From Ga0077555 sp963746315 (GTDB taxonomy: Bacteria > Pseudomonadota > Alphaproteobacteria > Rhizobiales > Hyphomicrobiaceae), in assembly GCA_963746315.1 (NCBI GenBank), contig CAVVAR010000010.1, positions 248,001 to 312,000 on the forward strand: a DNA stretch of 64,000 bases, in the 5' to 3' direction. The translations under genes were made by a program, and so were the position numbers. Numbering within the stretch: position 1 is the stretch's first letter; each line of letters starts with the position of its first letter. Under the pieces are notes generated by a model, which saw only the letters and a program-made list of their open reading frames with translations, ran no database searches and was not told where the DNA came from. Positions 53,378-61,692 of the stretch are shown in pieces.

Positions 53378-54184
53378 CTACCACTTCGGCGGCAAATCCA
53401 GGCGCAGGATCTGGCCGTCCATGCCGGGGCCGGCGGCCGGATAGGCCTTGGTGACGCGCGCGTCGTGGCCAGGGATAAGGAAGTCGCGATGGCCCGCCAT
53501 CTGGTTGATAGATCGGTAGCCCTCGATCATGTCGGCTAGGTCGTAGAAGATCGCGAAGGGGCGCTCGAAGTCGGTCTCGTCGAACACGTGGACGGCATCG
53601 GAGGCGAGAACCACCCAGCCGCGCTCGGTGTGCACGCGCAGTACCGCCTGGCCACGCGCATGGCCGCCGACCAGAATGAACTCGATGCCCGGTGCGATCT
53701 CGACGTCGCCATCGTGGAAGACCATGCGGTCGGCATAGACGAGGTCGATCAGCTGCTTCACGTCGTCGGGGTGATAGGCCAGCCGGAACGGCTTCATCGT
53801 CATATCGCGACCCGTGACGTGGATCATCTCCTCGTCCTGGATATGGAATCGCGCCGTCTTGTAGTCCTCGAGCGTGCCGACGTGATCGAAGTGGGCGTGC
53901 GTGAGGATCACGTCCGGCTCGGTTGCCGCGTCGATGCCGATGCGGGCCAGCGCCTCGGACGGCCGGCACAGGAAATCGTAGTCGCGGCCCATGCGCTTCG
54001 ACTGGACGGACGTCATGCCGGTATCGACGATCCAGTTTCGGCCGTTGCCCTTCAAGGCATAGGTGAAGAAGTCGAGCCCTTGCACCATCTTGCCGTGCTG
54101 GCCGCCAATGAACATGTGGCCTTCGTCACGCAGGTCCTGCTTGGCGTAACGGATGGCGTAGATCTCGTAGGTGGGCAGGGTCAT
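53378..54184 (-). CDS. N-acyl homoserine lactonase-type metallo-beta-lactamase-fold hydrolase
   Basis: 268 residues from the ATG at 54184 (GGAGCGAG upstream); a start at 54211 is also open. The metal-binding motif is HAHFDH (residues 96-101), with further ligands in LVGGHARGQAVLRV and VVLASDAVHVFDE, and the late histidine in FLIPGHDARVT. The AHL lactonase family (AiiA/AttM-like) opens the lactone ring of acyl homoserine lactone signals, but many members act on other lactones. Its position before an FMN monooxygenase gene favours a catabolic lactone or ester rather than quorum quenching; this is inference. Confidence 0.85.
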   Translation of the reverse strand: MTLPTYEIYAIRYAKQDLRDEGHMFIGGQHGKMVQGLDFFTYALKGNGRNWIVDTGMTSVQSKRMGRDYDFLCRPSEALARIGIDAATEPDVILTHAHFDHVGTLEDYKTARFHIQDEEMIHVTGRDMTMKPFRLAYHPDDVKQLIDLVYADRMVFHDGDVEIAPGIEFILVGGHARGQAVLRVHTERGWVVLASDAVHVFDETDFERPFAIFYDLADMIEGYRSINQMAGHRDFLIPGHDARVTKAYPAAGPGMDGQILRLDLPPKW

Positions 54185-54277
54185 TGGGCTCGCTCCGGCG
54201 CGTATGAACATGTCCGGACAAGCTTATAGCGGGGTCTGCGGCAGGCACCAGAGGCCATCGCATCGCGGGACCGGGCC

Positions 54278-55153
54278 TCACTCCTTCCGTGTCGGCCGTA
54301 CCGATGCAGGGGCGGGCTTCGGCCTCGGCTTGACGCCGCATTTCTCCATGGGCAGCGCGGTGGTCAGCCAGCCGTGCTTGCCCACGCCCACGACATAGCG
54401 GCGGCACGCGGCCGAGATGCCGGGCACGAAGTGGATCCGGAAACGGGCGATCCCGGGCTTCGGCTGCGGTGGCCAGACCAGTACCGCGTCGTCTGGCGTC
54501 TCCGCGATCGCCTTCTTGATGGCGATGCCGGCATTCTTGAAGTCGGCCGCCGTCAGGCTCTTGAGGAGTGCGCGCGACAGCTCGGGATGCAGGCCAACCG
54601 CCTCTGCCCGCTTCTGCAGCGGGTCGGTGAGCGGTGGCAATGGCGGTAGGGGCGCGGGCTTCTCGACGTCGGCGGAGGCAGGAGCCGGTTCGTCGGCCGG
54701 CTCGGCTGGCGGCGACGCCGCAGCTGGCTCGGAGAGCGCAGCGCCATTGCTCGCCGGATCGCCGGCCGGCTCCAAGGCCATCCCACCCGCCGTCTCGATC
54801 ACGGCCGCATCGAGGAGCTGCAGAGGGGAGAGCGCGAGAGGAGGCGTTGTCGTCTCTGTCGCGGGAGTTGCCTGACGTCCGTCGCCGAGCAGGGCCTCTC
54901 CGAGCGAGACCGCCGATGCCAGCCTCTGCGATGCCCAGTCACACGTGCCAGACGGATCCTGCGCAAAGGCCCAGCCGCCGCCCACAAGCGCGAGCAGCAT
55001 CACCCCGCGCAACCACCATCGCTTGCGCTTCGGCACCAGCGGCGCGCCAACGCGCTCCTCGGGAGCAAGCTCCCAGCGCAGATAATCGGAATGCTCGCGA
55101 AACTGGTCGGCTGGCGACAGCGACTCGGCCGCTCGATACGCGCGGGCTGACAT
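54278..55153 (-). CDS. Hypothetical single-span membrane protein
   Basis: 291 residues. The first 45 are cytoplasmic and charged (YRAAESLSPADQFREHSDYL). One span follows (about residues 46-65, WWLRGVMLLALVGGGWAFAQ). A periplasmic region rich in Ala, Pro and Glu (residues 90-190) connects to a C-terminal part, FKNAGIAIKKAIAETPDDAV and IHFVPGISAACRRYVVGVGK, ending in a basic tail. The Cys pair in ISAACRRY and MEKCGVKP may form a disulfide. I recognise no domain. It is alone on its strand between the lactonase-like gene and the divergent MFS gene. Confidence 0.6.
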   Translation of the reverse strand: MSARAYRAAESLSPADQFREHSDYLRWELAPEERVGAPLVPKRKRWWLRGVMLLALVGGGWAFAQDPSGTCDWASQRLASAVSLGEALLGDGRQATPATETTTPPLALSPLQLLDAAVIETAGGMALEPAGDPASNGAALSEPAAASPPAEPADEPAPASADVEKPAPLPPLPPLTDPLQKRAEAVGLHPELSRALLKSLTAADFKNAGIAIKKAIAETPDDAVLVWPPQPKPGIARFRIHFVPGISAACRRYVVGVGKHGWLTTALPMEKCGVKPRPKPAPASVRPTRKE

Positions 55154-55438
55154 GACCCCTCACATGGTTCTGTGCCTCGGCGTGGTTGGTGCCGAGTGTC
55201 CGACTGATTGGCCCGCAGGTCGGAGGCGTCGGAGAATTTCCAGGCGAAATGAAGGCGATAAGCGTTCAGCGTGAGGCCCCGAGGGCGGGCTTTCGGAAAG
55301 CGCTGCGTTACGCCGCAGATGTGCTCGCCGTGATCGCTCCCCAGCTTCTGCGGCGAATGACAGTTCGCTCTTCGGGTTCGTGGCAAGGCATGCAACGCTG
55401 GACTTCACACGCAACCTCGATCGAACATCCCCCGACAC

Positions 55439-56842
55439 ATGTCGCTTTCCCGTCGTCGATCTCTCGCCGCCCTCCTGGTCGTATGTCTCGGCACGCTCGC
55501 CGCGCCGCTCGACAGCGCGGTGAACATCGCCTTCCCGAGCATCACCACGGCATTCGGGCTGCCTCAGTCGGGCATCCGCTGGGTGATCATCGCGTACGTG
55601 CTCACGTATGCCAGTCTGACGCTCGCGTTCGGCAAGCTCGGCGACCTGCTCGGCTACCGCCGCGTCTTCGTGACAGGGCTGGTGATCTCGGCGCTCGGTT
55701 ATGGGGCCTGCTCGATCGCACCAGAGTTCGGGCTGCTTCTGGCGGGGCGTGTGCTGCAGGGAGTCGGAGCCGCTCTCACATGGAGCTGCGCCCCGGCGCT
55801 CGCCACCTCGCTCTATCCCGAGTCCGAGCGGACCCGCGTGCTCGGATTCTACTCGGCCGCCATCGCGCTCGGCTCCGCGCTCGGACCACTAGCGGGCGGC
55901 GCGCTGGTCGAGCGGTTCGGCTGGCAGGTCGTGTTCTGGGCCCGCCTGCCGCTGGTCGCGACGGCTTTCGCGCTCGCATGGCTCATCCCGACTGCCGTGG
56001 CGAGCACCACGCGACGCGCCTTCGACTGGACGGGCGCGTTGCTTCTGGTGACGTGGCTCTCGGCCTTCCTGCTCGCCGCCGCGCGGCCGGAGATGCCCCA
56101 CGGGGAGATCGTAGCGGCAGCGCTCGTCGTGCTCGGCGTCTTTACGCTCTGGGCCTTCCTGGCGCACGAGGCGCGTCACCCTGATCCGATCATTCGGCCG
56201 TCGCTCTTTCGGGAACGAGCGTTCCTTGTCCTCAACCTCGCCAGCATCGCGGTCAACCTCGCCGGCTTCGCGGTGATGCTGCTGGTTCCGTTCCATCTGG
56301 CACGTACGGCGGGTCTGGAGGCGGGCATCGGCGGTCTCGTGCTCGGCGCCAATGCATCGGGCGTGGTCATCGGGTCGTGGCTTGCCGGCCGGGTAGCGCA
56401 GCGCATCGGCCCTTCGTCACTCTCGCTGCTCGGCACGTTGGTGTCGGTCATCGGGCTCGCGCTCGTCTCGCACTGGAGCCGCGACACGACACCCGTGATG
56501 ATGGCCGTGTGTCTCGCAGTGCAGGGATTCGGGCTCGGGCTTTTCCAGGTTGCCTACGCCGACCGTGTGCTCGCCACCCTGCCGCAGGCCGACCGCGGTG
56601 TCGCGGGCAGCCTCACTCTGGTCACACGCACGATCGGCATTGTCGGCGCCGCGGCCGGATTGACGGCATTGAGCCGCTCGCTCGAGGCACAGGCGATCGC
56701 CGCCGGTGTGCGCGAGGCCGCCCTCACCGCCTTCCAGCAGACCTTCTCACTCGTCAGTGCCGGGCTTGCCGTCGGGCTCTTCGCGGTCCTCGTCGCGATG
56801 GGCATCGGAATGGCGCTGAAACCGCGCGACAGCCGCCCCTGA
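55439..56842 (+). CDS. MFS transporter, DHA2 (EmrB/QacA) type
   Basis: 467 residues with about 14 membrane spans. Motif segments visible are LDSAVNIAFPSITTAFGLPQ in the first loop (with the membrane Asp of the drug/H+ antiporter class), FGKLGDLLGYRRVFVTGLVI (MFS motif A, G-x-L-x-D-x-x-G-R/Y-R) and GLLLAGRVLQGVGAALTWSC (motif B). The protein probably exports a small hydrophobic or amphipathic compound by proton antiport. No regulator or accessory membrane-fusion gene lies beside it. It is 279 bp upstream of tolQ, with no shared reading frame. Confidence 0.9.
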   Translation: MSLSRRRSLAALLVVCLGTLAAPLDSAVNIAFPSITTAFGLPQSGIRWVIIAYVLTYASLTLAFGKLGDLLGYRRVFVTGLVISALGYGACSIAPEFGLLLAGRVLQGVGAALTWSCAPALATSLYPESERTRVLGFYSAAIALGSALGPLAGGALVERFGWQVVFWARLPLVATAFALAWLIPTAVASTTRRAFDWTGALLLVTWLSAFLLAAARPEMPHGEIVAAALVVLGVFTLWAFLAHEARHPDPIIRPSLFRERAFLVLNLASIAVNLAGFAVMLLVPFHLARTAGLEAGIGGLVLGANASGVVIGSWLAGRVAQRIGPSSLSLLGTLVSVIGLALVSHWSRDTTPVMMAVCLAVQGFGLGLFQVAYADRVLATLPQADRGVAGSLTLVTRTIGIVGAAAGLTALSRSLEAQAIAAGVREAALTAFQQTFSLVSAGLAVGLFAVLVAMGIGMALKPRDSRP

Positions 56843-57121
56843 GCCGCCGAGCCTGTGGACAAGACAGCCGCAGACGCGCGTGCGCCCATCAGCGCCCTTG
56901 AGATGCGCCCCCGGCGCGGTCTAACTCCAGGTAGATCGTTCACGTTTCGTGTCCGCGCCGCGACCGGGGCCGCAGTTTGGTCAAATTGGCGGGCAAGAAG
57001 CTTCGATTGGGGAGAGTCGCGCGTCCAGGCGTAACGGTGTGGCAGAGGGGCGGCATGTGCCGTTCTAGCTCGGCCGCCTCAGCCGTATCGTGCGACCCGG
57101 CACCAGATTTGCGGGAGCACC

Positions 57122-57835
57122 ATGAATCCGACCGATGTCGTGCAGCAGACGATCGGGGCATCCGGCGGAGGACACTCATTCTTCGAGTTGTTCATGCAGG
57201 CCCATATCGTCGTCAAGATCGTGATGGTCGGGCTAGTGCTCGCCTCCGTCTGGTCCTGGGCCATCATCTTCACGAAGATCTTCGCGTTCCGGCGCGCGCG
57301 GCGCGAGGCCGACCGCTTCGAGCAATTGTTCTGGTCCGGGCAGTCCCTGGAAGAGCTCTACACGGCGCTGTCGCGGGATCGCACGTTCTCCATGGCAGCG
57401 CTGTTCGTCGCCGCCATGCGCGAGTGGAAACGCTCGGTCGAGGGCAACATCCGGGCTCTGGGTGGCATCCAGCTGCGCGTCGAGAAGGTGATGGACGTCA
57501 CCATCAGCCGCGAGATGGAACGGCTCGAGCGAAGCTTGCTGTTCCTCGCCACGGTCGGATCCACGGCACCGTTCGTCGGTCTCTTCGGCACGGTGTGGGG
57601 CATCATGACCAGCTTCCAGGCGATCGCGGTGTCGAAGAACACCAGCCTCGCCGTCGTCGCGCCCGGTATCGCGGAGGCGCTGTTTGCCACCGCACTCGGG
57701 CTGCTCGCCGCCATCCCGGCGGTCATCGCCTACAATAAATTCTCGGCCGATTCGGCTCGACTGGCGCAGCGCCTGGAGGCATTCGCAGACGAGTTCGCCG
57801 CCATCGTGTCGCGGCAGATCGACGTCCGCTCGTAG
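57122..57835 (+). CDS. tolQ: Tol-Pal system proton channel subunit TolQ
   Basis: 237 residues. Three membrane spans: about 27-50 (HIVVKIVMVGLVLASVWSWA), 140-160 (FLATVGSTAPFVGLFGTVWG) and 175-200 (VAPGIAEALFATALGLLAAI). The conserved Thr/Pro-rich segments TVGSTAPFVGLFGTVWGIMT and EALFATALGLLAAIPAVIAY are typical of TolQ/ExbB/MotA. TolQ forms the proton channel with TolR and energises TolA. It heads the tolQ-tolR-tolA operon. ybgC, normally upstream, is missing, and tolB is 15 kb away on the other strand. Confidence 0.95.
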   Translation: MNPTDVVQQTIGASGGGHSFFELFMQAHIVVKIVMVGLVLASVWSWAIIFTKIFAFRRARREADRFEQLFWSGQSLEELYTALSRDRTFSMAALFVAAMREWKRSVEGNIRALGGIQLRVEKVMDVTISREMERLERSLLFLATVGSTAPFVGLFGTVWGIMTSFQAIAVSKNTSLAVVAPGIAEALFATALGLLAAIPAVIAYNKFSADSARLAQRLEAFADEFAAIVSRQIDVRS

Positions 57836-57847
57836 GGAGGCAAGCTC

Positions 57848-58327
57848 ATGGGCGCGAGCCTTCCTGGAGGCGGTGGAGGTGGCGGGCACAGCGGCCGCCG
57901 GGGACGTCGGCGCCGCCACGCGCCGATGAGCGAGATCAACGTGACGCCGTTCGTCGACGTAATGCTGGTGTTGCTGATCATTTTCATGGTGGCCGCACCG
58001 CTGCTGACGGGCGGCGTTCAAGTCGAGCTGCCGCAGGCCAAGGGCCGCCAGCTCGAGGCCAACAAGGAGCCGCTCGTCGTCTCCGTGACCCGGAATGGAC
58101 AGGTCTTCCTCGGCCAGGAGGAAACCACGCCGATGACGCTCGACGAGCTCGGGCCGAAGCTCACCGCCATCGCGCAGTCGCGTGCCGGCGGCGGCCAGGA
58201 CGAGCCGGTGTTCGTGCGTGGCGACCGCGCGGTCGAGTACGGCCATGTCGCGCGGGTGATGGCACGCTTGAAGGAATCGGGATTCCGCAAGATCTCGCTC
58301 GTAACCGAGGTGGAGGGTGGGGGTTAA
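57848..58327 (+). CDS. tolR: Tol-Pal system proton channel subunit TolR
   Basis: 159 residues. The N-terminus is glycine-rich (GASLPGGGGGGGHSGRRGRR), followed by the signature APMSEINVTPFVDVMLVLLI with the proton-conducting membrane aspartate. The periplasmic domain (VELPQAKGRQLEANKEPLVV) is a typical ExbD/TolR fold and ends with YGHVARVMARLKESGFRKIS and LVTEVEGGG. It starts 12 bp after tolQ, and tolA begins 3 bp after its stop. Confidence 0.95.
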   Translation: MGASLPGGGGGGGHSGRRGRRRRHAPMSEINVTPFVDVMLVLLIIFMVAAPLLTGGVQVELPQAKGRQLEANKEPLVVSVTRNGQVFLGQEETTPMTLDELGPKLTAIAQSRAGGGQDEPVFVRGDRAVEYGHVARVMARLKESGFRKISLVTEVEGGG

Positions 58328-58330
58328 GGG

Positions 58331-59467
58331 GTGACATTCGGGCTGGCAATGTCTGTCGTGCTCCACGCAGCGCTGCTCGGCTATGCGATGCTTTCGATCG
58401 CGCAGACCCCGCCACGCGAGCTGAAGGAGCCGACCGAGGCGATCGTCGCGGACGTGATCTCGGCCTCCGAGCTGAACCGGATGCGCAAAGGCGTGCGCGA
58501 GGCTAAGCTCGACGAGGCCGAGGCGAAAGACGTGAAGAAGCTGAACGAAGCCCAGAAGGATACCCCCAAGCCGCGCCCGGTCGTCGCGCAGCCGCCGCCC
58601 GCTGCCGAGCCACCGCCGCCCGAGCCTGCAAAGCCGGTCGAGGTCGCCAAGGCAGAGCCTCCTCCCCCACCTCCGCCGCCCGCACCGAAGGTCGAGCCGC
58701 CGAAGCCCGAGCCTGACAAGGTTGCGCTTGCACAAAAGCTCGACGAGCTGGCCCTGCAGAAAGCCGAGGAGGAAAAGCAGCAAGAGCAGGAGGCGCTCGC
58801 GAAGGCGAAGGCCGAAGCCGAGGCCAAAGCGAAGGCCGAGGCGGACGCAAAAGCCGCCGAGGAGAAGAGGAAGGCAGAAGAGAAAAAGAAGGCCGAGGAA
58901 AAAAAGAAGGCTGACGAGAAGAAGAAACGCGAGCTCGCGGAAAAAAAGAAGCGGGAGATTGCCGAGAAGAAAAAGCGCGACGAGGCGAAGCGCAAGGCCG
59001 AGCTCGCCAAGAAGCAGCTCGACACCAGCCGGTTGTCGGCGCTGCTCGACAAGACGCCCGATCCGAAACAGGCGCCGGCCGCCAACGACGCTCCCGACAG
59101 GCCGACGAACGCCAAAGGCCCCGTGCGAGGCGATGCGCAGGGTCGCGACAACACGATCTCCGCCAACGAGGCGAGCTTCCTCGCGGGCCTGATGCGGCAG
59201 GCGGTCAGCCGGTGCTGGAACATCAACGCCGGCCTCGACGGAATCCAGCAGATGGTCGTCAAAGTCGAGATCCGGCTGACGCCCGAGGGGCGCCTCGCCT
59301 CGCCGCCCCGCGTGGTCAACAATGTAGCGAGCCCTGTCTTCCGGGATGCCGCCGATTCGGCCGTTCGCGCGCTCGTCCAGTGCGAGCCCTACGTGCTGCC
59401 CGAGGACAAGTATGCCGGCGGCTGGGAGCACATGATCCTGACCTTCGATCCGGCGCGCATGTTCTGA
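58331..59467 (+). CDS. tolA: Tol-Pal system protein TolA
   Basis: 378 residues from a GTG at 58331, 3 bp after the tolR stop. One N-terminal span (residues 1-24, GLAMSVVLHAALLGYAMLSI) is followed by a proline-rich segment (75-115) and then a long Ala/Lys/Glu helix (about 125-235, such as KAKAEAEAKAKAEADAKAAE). The C-terminal domain (270-378) includes SFLAGLMRQAVSRCWNINAG and NVASPVFRDAADSAVRALVQ, the TolB/Pal-binding TonB-like fold. TolA transmits force from TolQR to TolB and Pal at the septum. Repeat copy C starts 36 bp beyond its stop. Confidence 0.94.
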   Translation: MTFGLAMSVVLHAALLGYAMLSIAQTPPRELKEPTEAIVADVISASELNRMRKGVREAKLDEAEAKDVKKLNEAQKDTPKPRPVVAQPPPAAEPPPPEPAKPVEVAKAEPPPPPPPPAPKVEPPKPEPDKVALAQKLDELALQKAEEEKQQEQEALAKAKAEAEAKAKAEADAKAAEEKRKAEEKKKAEEKKKADEKKKRELAEKKKREIAEKKKRDEAKRKAELAKKQLDTSRLSALLDKTPDPKQAPAANDAPDRPTNAKGPVRGDAQGRDNTISANEASFLAGLMRQAVSRCWNINAGLDGIQQMVVKVEIRLTPEGRLASPPRVVNNVASPVFRDAADSAVRALVQCEPYVLPEDKYAGGWEHMILTFDPARMF

Positions 59468-59502
59468 GGCACACGGCTGTTGGCGAACGCGGGCAAGCCT
59501 GC

Positions 59503-59671
59503 CTAGTGTCCCGTCTCGCAATTGCCGACTACATTGCGGCAACCTCTCTCGGCAATTGCGAGACATAAGGGACACTAGCATAATCATTAGCTTAGTGTGG
59601 CGCTTGTCCCGCAATTGCCGACTCCGAGCATGCCGGAATTTCTGGTCGGCAATTGCGGGGCGCCACACTAG
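59503..59671. repeat. Dispersed two-hairpin repeat, copy C
   Basis: The best-preserved copy. Hairpin 1: perfect outer arms CTAGTGTCCC (59503-59512) and GGGACACTAG (59569-59578), perfect 16-bp inner stem GTCTCGCAATTGCCGA (59513-59528) with 59549-59564. Connector: CATAATCATTAGCT. Hairpin 2: outer arms TAGTGTGGCGC (59593-59603) and GCGCCACACTA (59660-59670), perfect 15-bp inner stem CCCGCAATTGCCGAC (59608-59622) with 59645-59659. Both inner stems contain CGCAATTGCCGA, which is absent from copies A and B. It lies in the tolA-aminotransferase spacer (59468-59724), which holds nothing else apparent. Confidence 0.88.
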
Positions 59672-59724
59672 GATGTCGCTTGCGCCCAGCGCTTCCCGAT
59701 CGACCAGCCTCAAGGACAGCGACC

Positions 59725-60657
59725 ATGCCCGAGCGCTCGAACCAGCGGACCGCTTATTTCAACGGCAACTACGTCCCCGAGAGCGAGGTGCGCGTGCCGT
59801 TCCGCGACCGCAGCTTCCTCTACGGCGACGGCTGCTTCGACATGACCCGCACGTTTGCGGGCAAACCCTTCCGCGTGAAAGAGCACATCGACCGCTTCTA
59901 CCGCTCGCTCGCCTACCTCGGCATCGACATCGGCCTGAAGCCCGCCGAGCTGACCGAGATCACCCACGAGGTGGTGCGCCGCAATGCGCATCTGCTCGGC
60001 CAGGGCGACGACTGGTGGGTCGGACAGCGCGTCTCGCGCGGCATCAAGAGCGTCGGCGAAGGCATGGACCCATGGGAGGACATGGGACCGAGCGTCATCG
60101 TTGATTGCATGCCGCTGCCCTTCAAGGCACGCGCTGCGCACTATCGCGACGGCATCCGCGTTGTCGTGCCGTCGGTACGGCGGACGCCGCCCGGCTCGCT
60201 GTCGCCCCGCGTCAAGACGCACAACTATCTCAACATGGTGATGGCCGACATGGAGGCGCGCGAGCGCGACCCGGAGGCCTGGGCCGTGCTCCTGGACGAG
60301 AACGGCAACCTCTGCGAGGGCATGGGCTCGAACATCTTCGTGGTGAAGGATGGGCGAATCTCGACACCGCAGGGCCGCTACGTGCTGGAGGGCATCTCAC
60401 GCCAGACGGTGATCGAGCTGGCACGCCAGGAAGGCTTCGAGGTGGTCGAGCGCGACATCGACCTCTACGACGCCTACACGGCGGACGAGGTGTTCCTGAC
60501 CTCGACCAGCCTGTGCCTCTGCCCGGTCTCGAAGGTCAACCACGCGGCGATTGGTGGCGGCACCGTGCCGGGCCCTGTCGCCGCGCGCCTGCTCAAGGCC
60601 TACTCGGCCTATGTGGGCGTCGACATCGCCGAGCAGTATCTCAGCCGGCTGAAATAG
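59725..60657 (+). CDS. Class IV aminotransferase, branched-chain amino acid aminotransferase type
   Basis: 310 residues. The class IV (D-amino acid/branched-chain) fold is clear: YFNGNYVPESEVRVPFRDRS, then FLYGDGCFDMTRTFAGKPFR. The PLP lysine is Lys164 in SPRVKTHNYLNMVMADMEAR, followed by LCEGMGSNIFVVKDGRISTP. Glu-Gly-x-Gly-Ser-Asn in the EGMGSNIF segment contacts the cofactor. It probably interconverts branched-chain amino acids and 2-oxo acids; D-amino-acid or (R)-amine activity is possible for this branch. An SMP-30 protein gene follows 69 bp downstream. Confidence 0.85.
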   Translation: MPERSNQRTAYFNGNYVPESEVRVPFRDRSFLYGDGCFDMTRTFAGKPFRVKEHIDRFYRSLAYLGIDIGLKPAELTEITHEVVRRNAHLLGQGDDWWVGQRVSRGIKSVGEGMDPWEDMGPSVIVDCMPLPFKARAAHYRDGIRVVVPSVRRTPPGSLSPRVKTHNYLNMVMADMEARERDPEAWAVLLDENGNLCEGMGSNIFVVKDGRISTPQGRYVLEGISRQTVIELARQEGFEVVERDIDLYDAYTADEVFLTSTSLCLCPVSKVNHAAIGGGTVPGPVAARLLKAYSAYVGVDIAEQYLSRLK

Positions 60658-60726
60658 CGGCCGCGGACCGCAGCAACAGACGTCGGCCCATGATAGGCGT
60701 CCGGCGGCGCAAAGGAGGAACCGAGC

Positions 60727-61638
60727 ATGACGGACGTGACGATACTTGCGAGCGGCCTCGGCTTTCCCGAAGGTCCGGTGGTCTGCGCCGACGGCTCGGT
60801 GATCCTGACAGAAATCCGCAATGGCCGCTGCACGCGGGTGACGCCGGACGGCAAGGTCAGTCTGTTCTCAGACTGCGGCGGCGGACCTAACGGACTGGCC
60901 TTCGGGCCGGACGGCCACCTTTATCTCTGCAACAACGGCGGCAGCCGCTACGTCGAGGGCCACTCGATGGGGCTTGGCCCTCACCCGGACTACAAGTTCG
61001 GCTACGTGCAGCGTCTCGACGCCAAGACGGGCGAGGCGACGCTGCTTTACAAGGAGGTCGCCGGAAATCCACTCTCGGCGCCGAACGATCTCGTCTTCGA
61101 CAAGGAGGGCGGCTTCTACTTCACCGATCTCGGCAAGCGGCATCCGCGCCACCGCGACAACGCCGGCATCTACTATGCGCTCCCGGACGGCTCGAAGGTG
61201 ACCGAGGTGGCGTATCCGTTGCTCAGCACCAACGGCTGCGGGCTCTCACCCGACGGCCGGACCCTCTATGCCGCCGACACCGAAGGCGCGCGATTGTGGG
61301 CATTCGAGGTGCAGGGTCCGGGCAAGCTCAAGCCCAAATCCGAGTTTGCGCCGCATAGCGGACGGATGATCGCCGGGCTTCCCGGCCGCGCGCGCTTCGA
61401 CAGCCTCGCGGTCATGGCGAGCGGCAACATCTGCGTCGCAACGCTGACCACCGGCTATATCACCGAAATCTCGCCGAAGGGCGACATCGTGCGCGAGGTG
61501 AAGATGCCGGACGTCTATCCGACCAACATCTGCTTCGGCGGCGCCGACATGCGCACGGCCTACGTCACGCTTTCCGACAAAGGCCAGCTTGCGATGCTGC
61601 AATGGCCGGAGCCTGGGCTGAAGCTGAATTTCAACTAG
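60727..61638 (+). CDS. SMP-30/gluconolactonase/LRE-family protein
   Basis: 303 residues, a six-bladed propeller. Repeated segments are ASGLGFPEGPVVCADGSVIL, VSLFSDCGGGPNGLAFGPDG, NPLSAPNDLVFDKEGGFYFT and TNGCGLSPDGRTLYAADTEG, with the metal-binding Glu (FPEGPV), Asn (PNDLVFD) and Asp (SPDGRTLYAAD) in place. The family hydrolyses sugar lactones or other esters with a divalent metal. It has a full ribosome-binding site (AAAGGAGGA) and follows the aminotransferase on the same strand. The substrate is not evident. Confidence 0.87.
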   Translation: MTDVTILASGLGFPEGPVVCADGSVILTEIRNGRCTRVTPDGKVSLFSDCGGGPNGLAFGPDGHLYLCNNGGSRYVEGHSMGLGPHPDYKFGYVQRLDAKTGEATLLYKEVAGNPLSAPNDLVFDKEGGFYFTDLGKRHPRHRDNAGIYYALPDGSKVTEVAYPLLSTNGCGLSPDGRTLYAADTEGARLWAFEVQGPGKLKPKSEFAPHSGRMIAGLPGRARFDSLAVMASGNICVATLTTGYITEISPKGDIVREVKMPDVYPTNICFGGADMRTAYVTLSDKGQLAMLQWPEPGLKLNFN

Positions 61639-61692
61639 ACCTGTTTACGACCGGCGCGCGCTTGCAGGTGACGACCGCGCGCCCGGGATGCC

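Noticed and set aside
57233..59713. An 826-codon antisense open frame across tolQ, tolR and tolA
   Set aside because: The three genes underneath have clear family motifs; the antisense translation is a low-complexity Arg/Leu-rich shadow.
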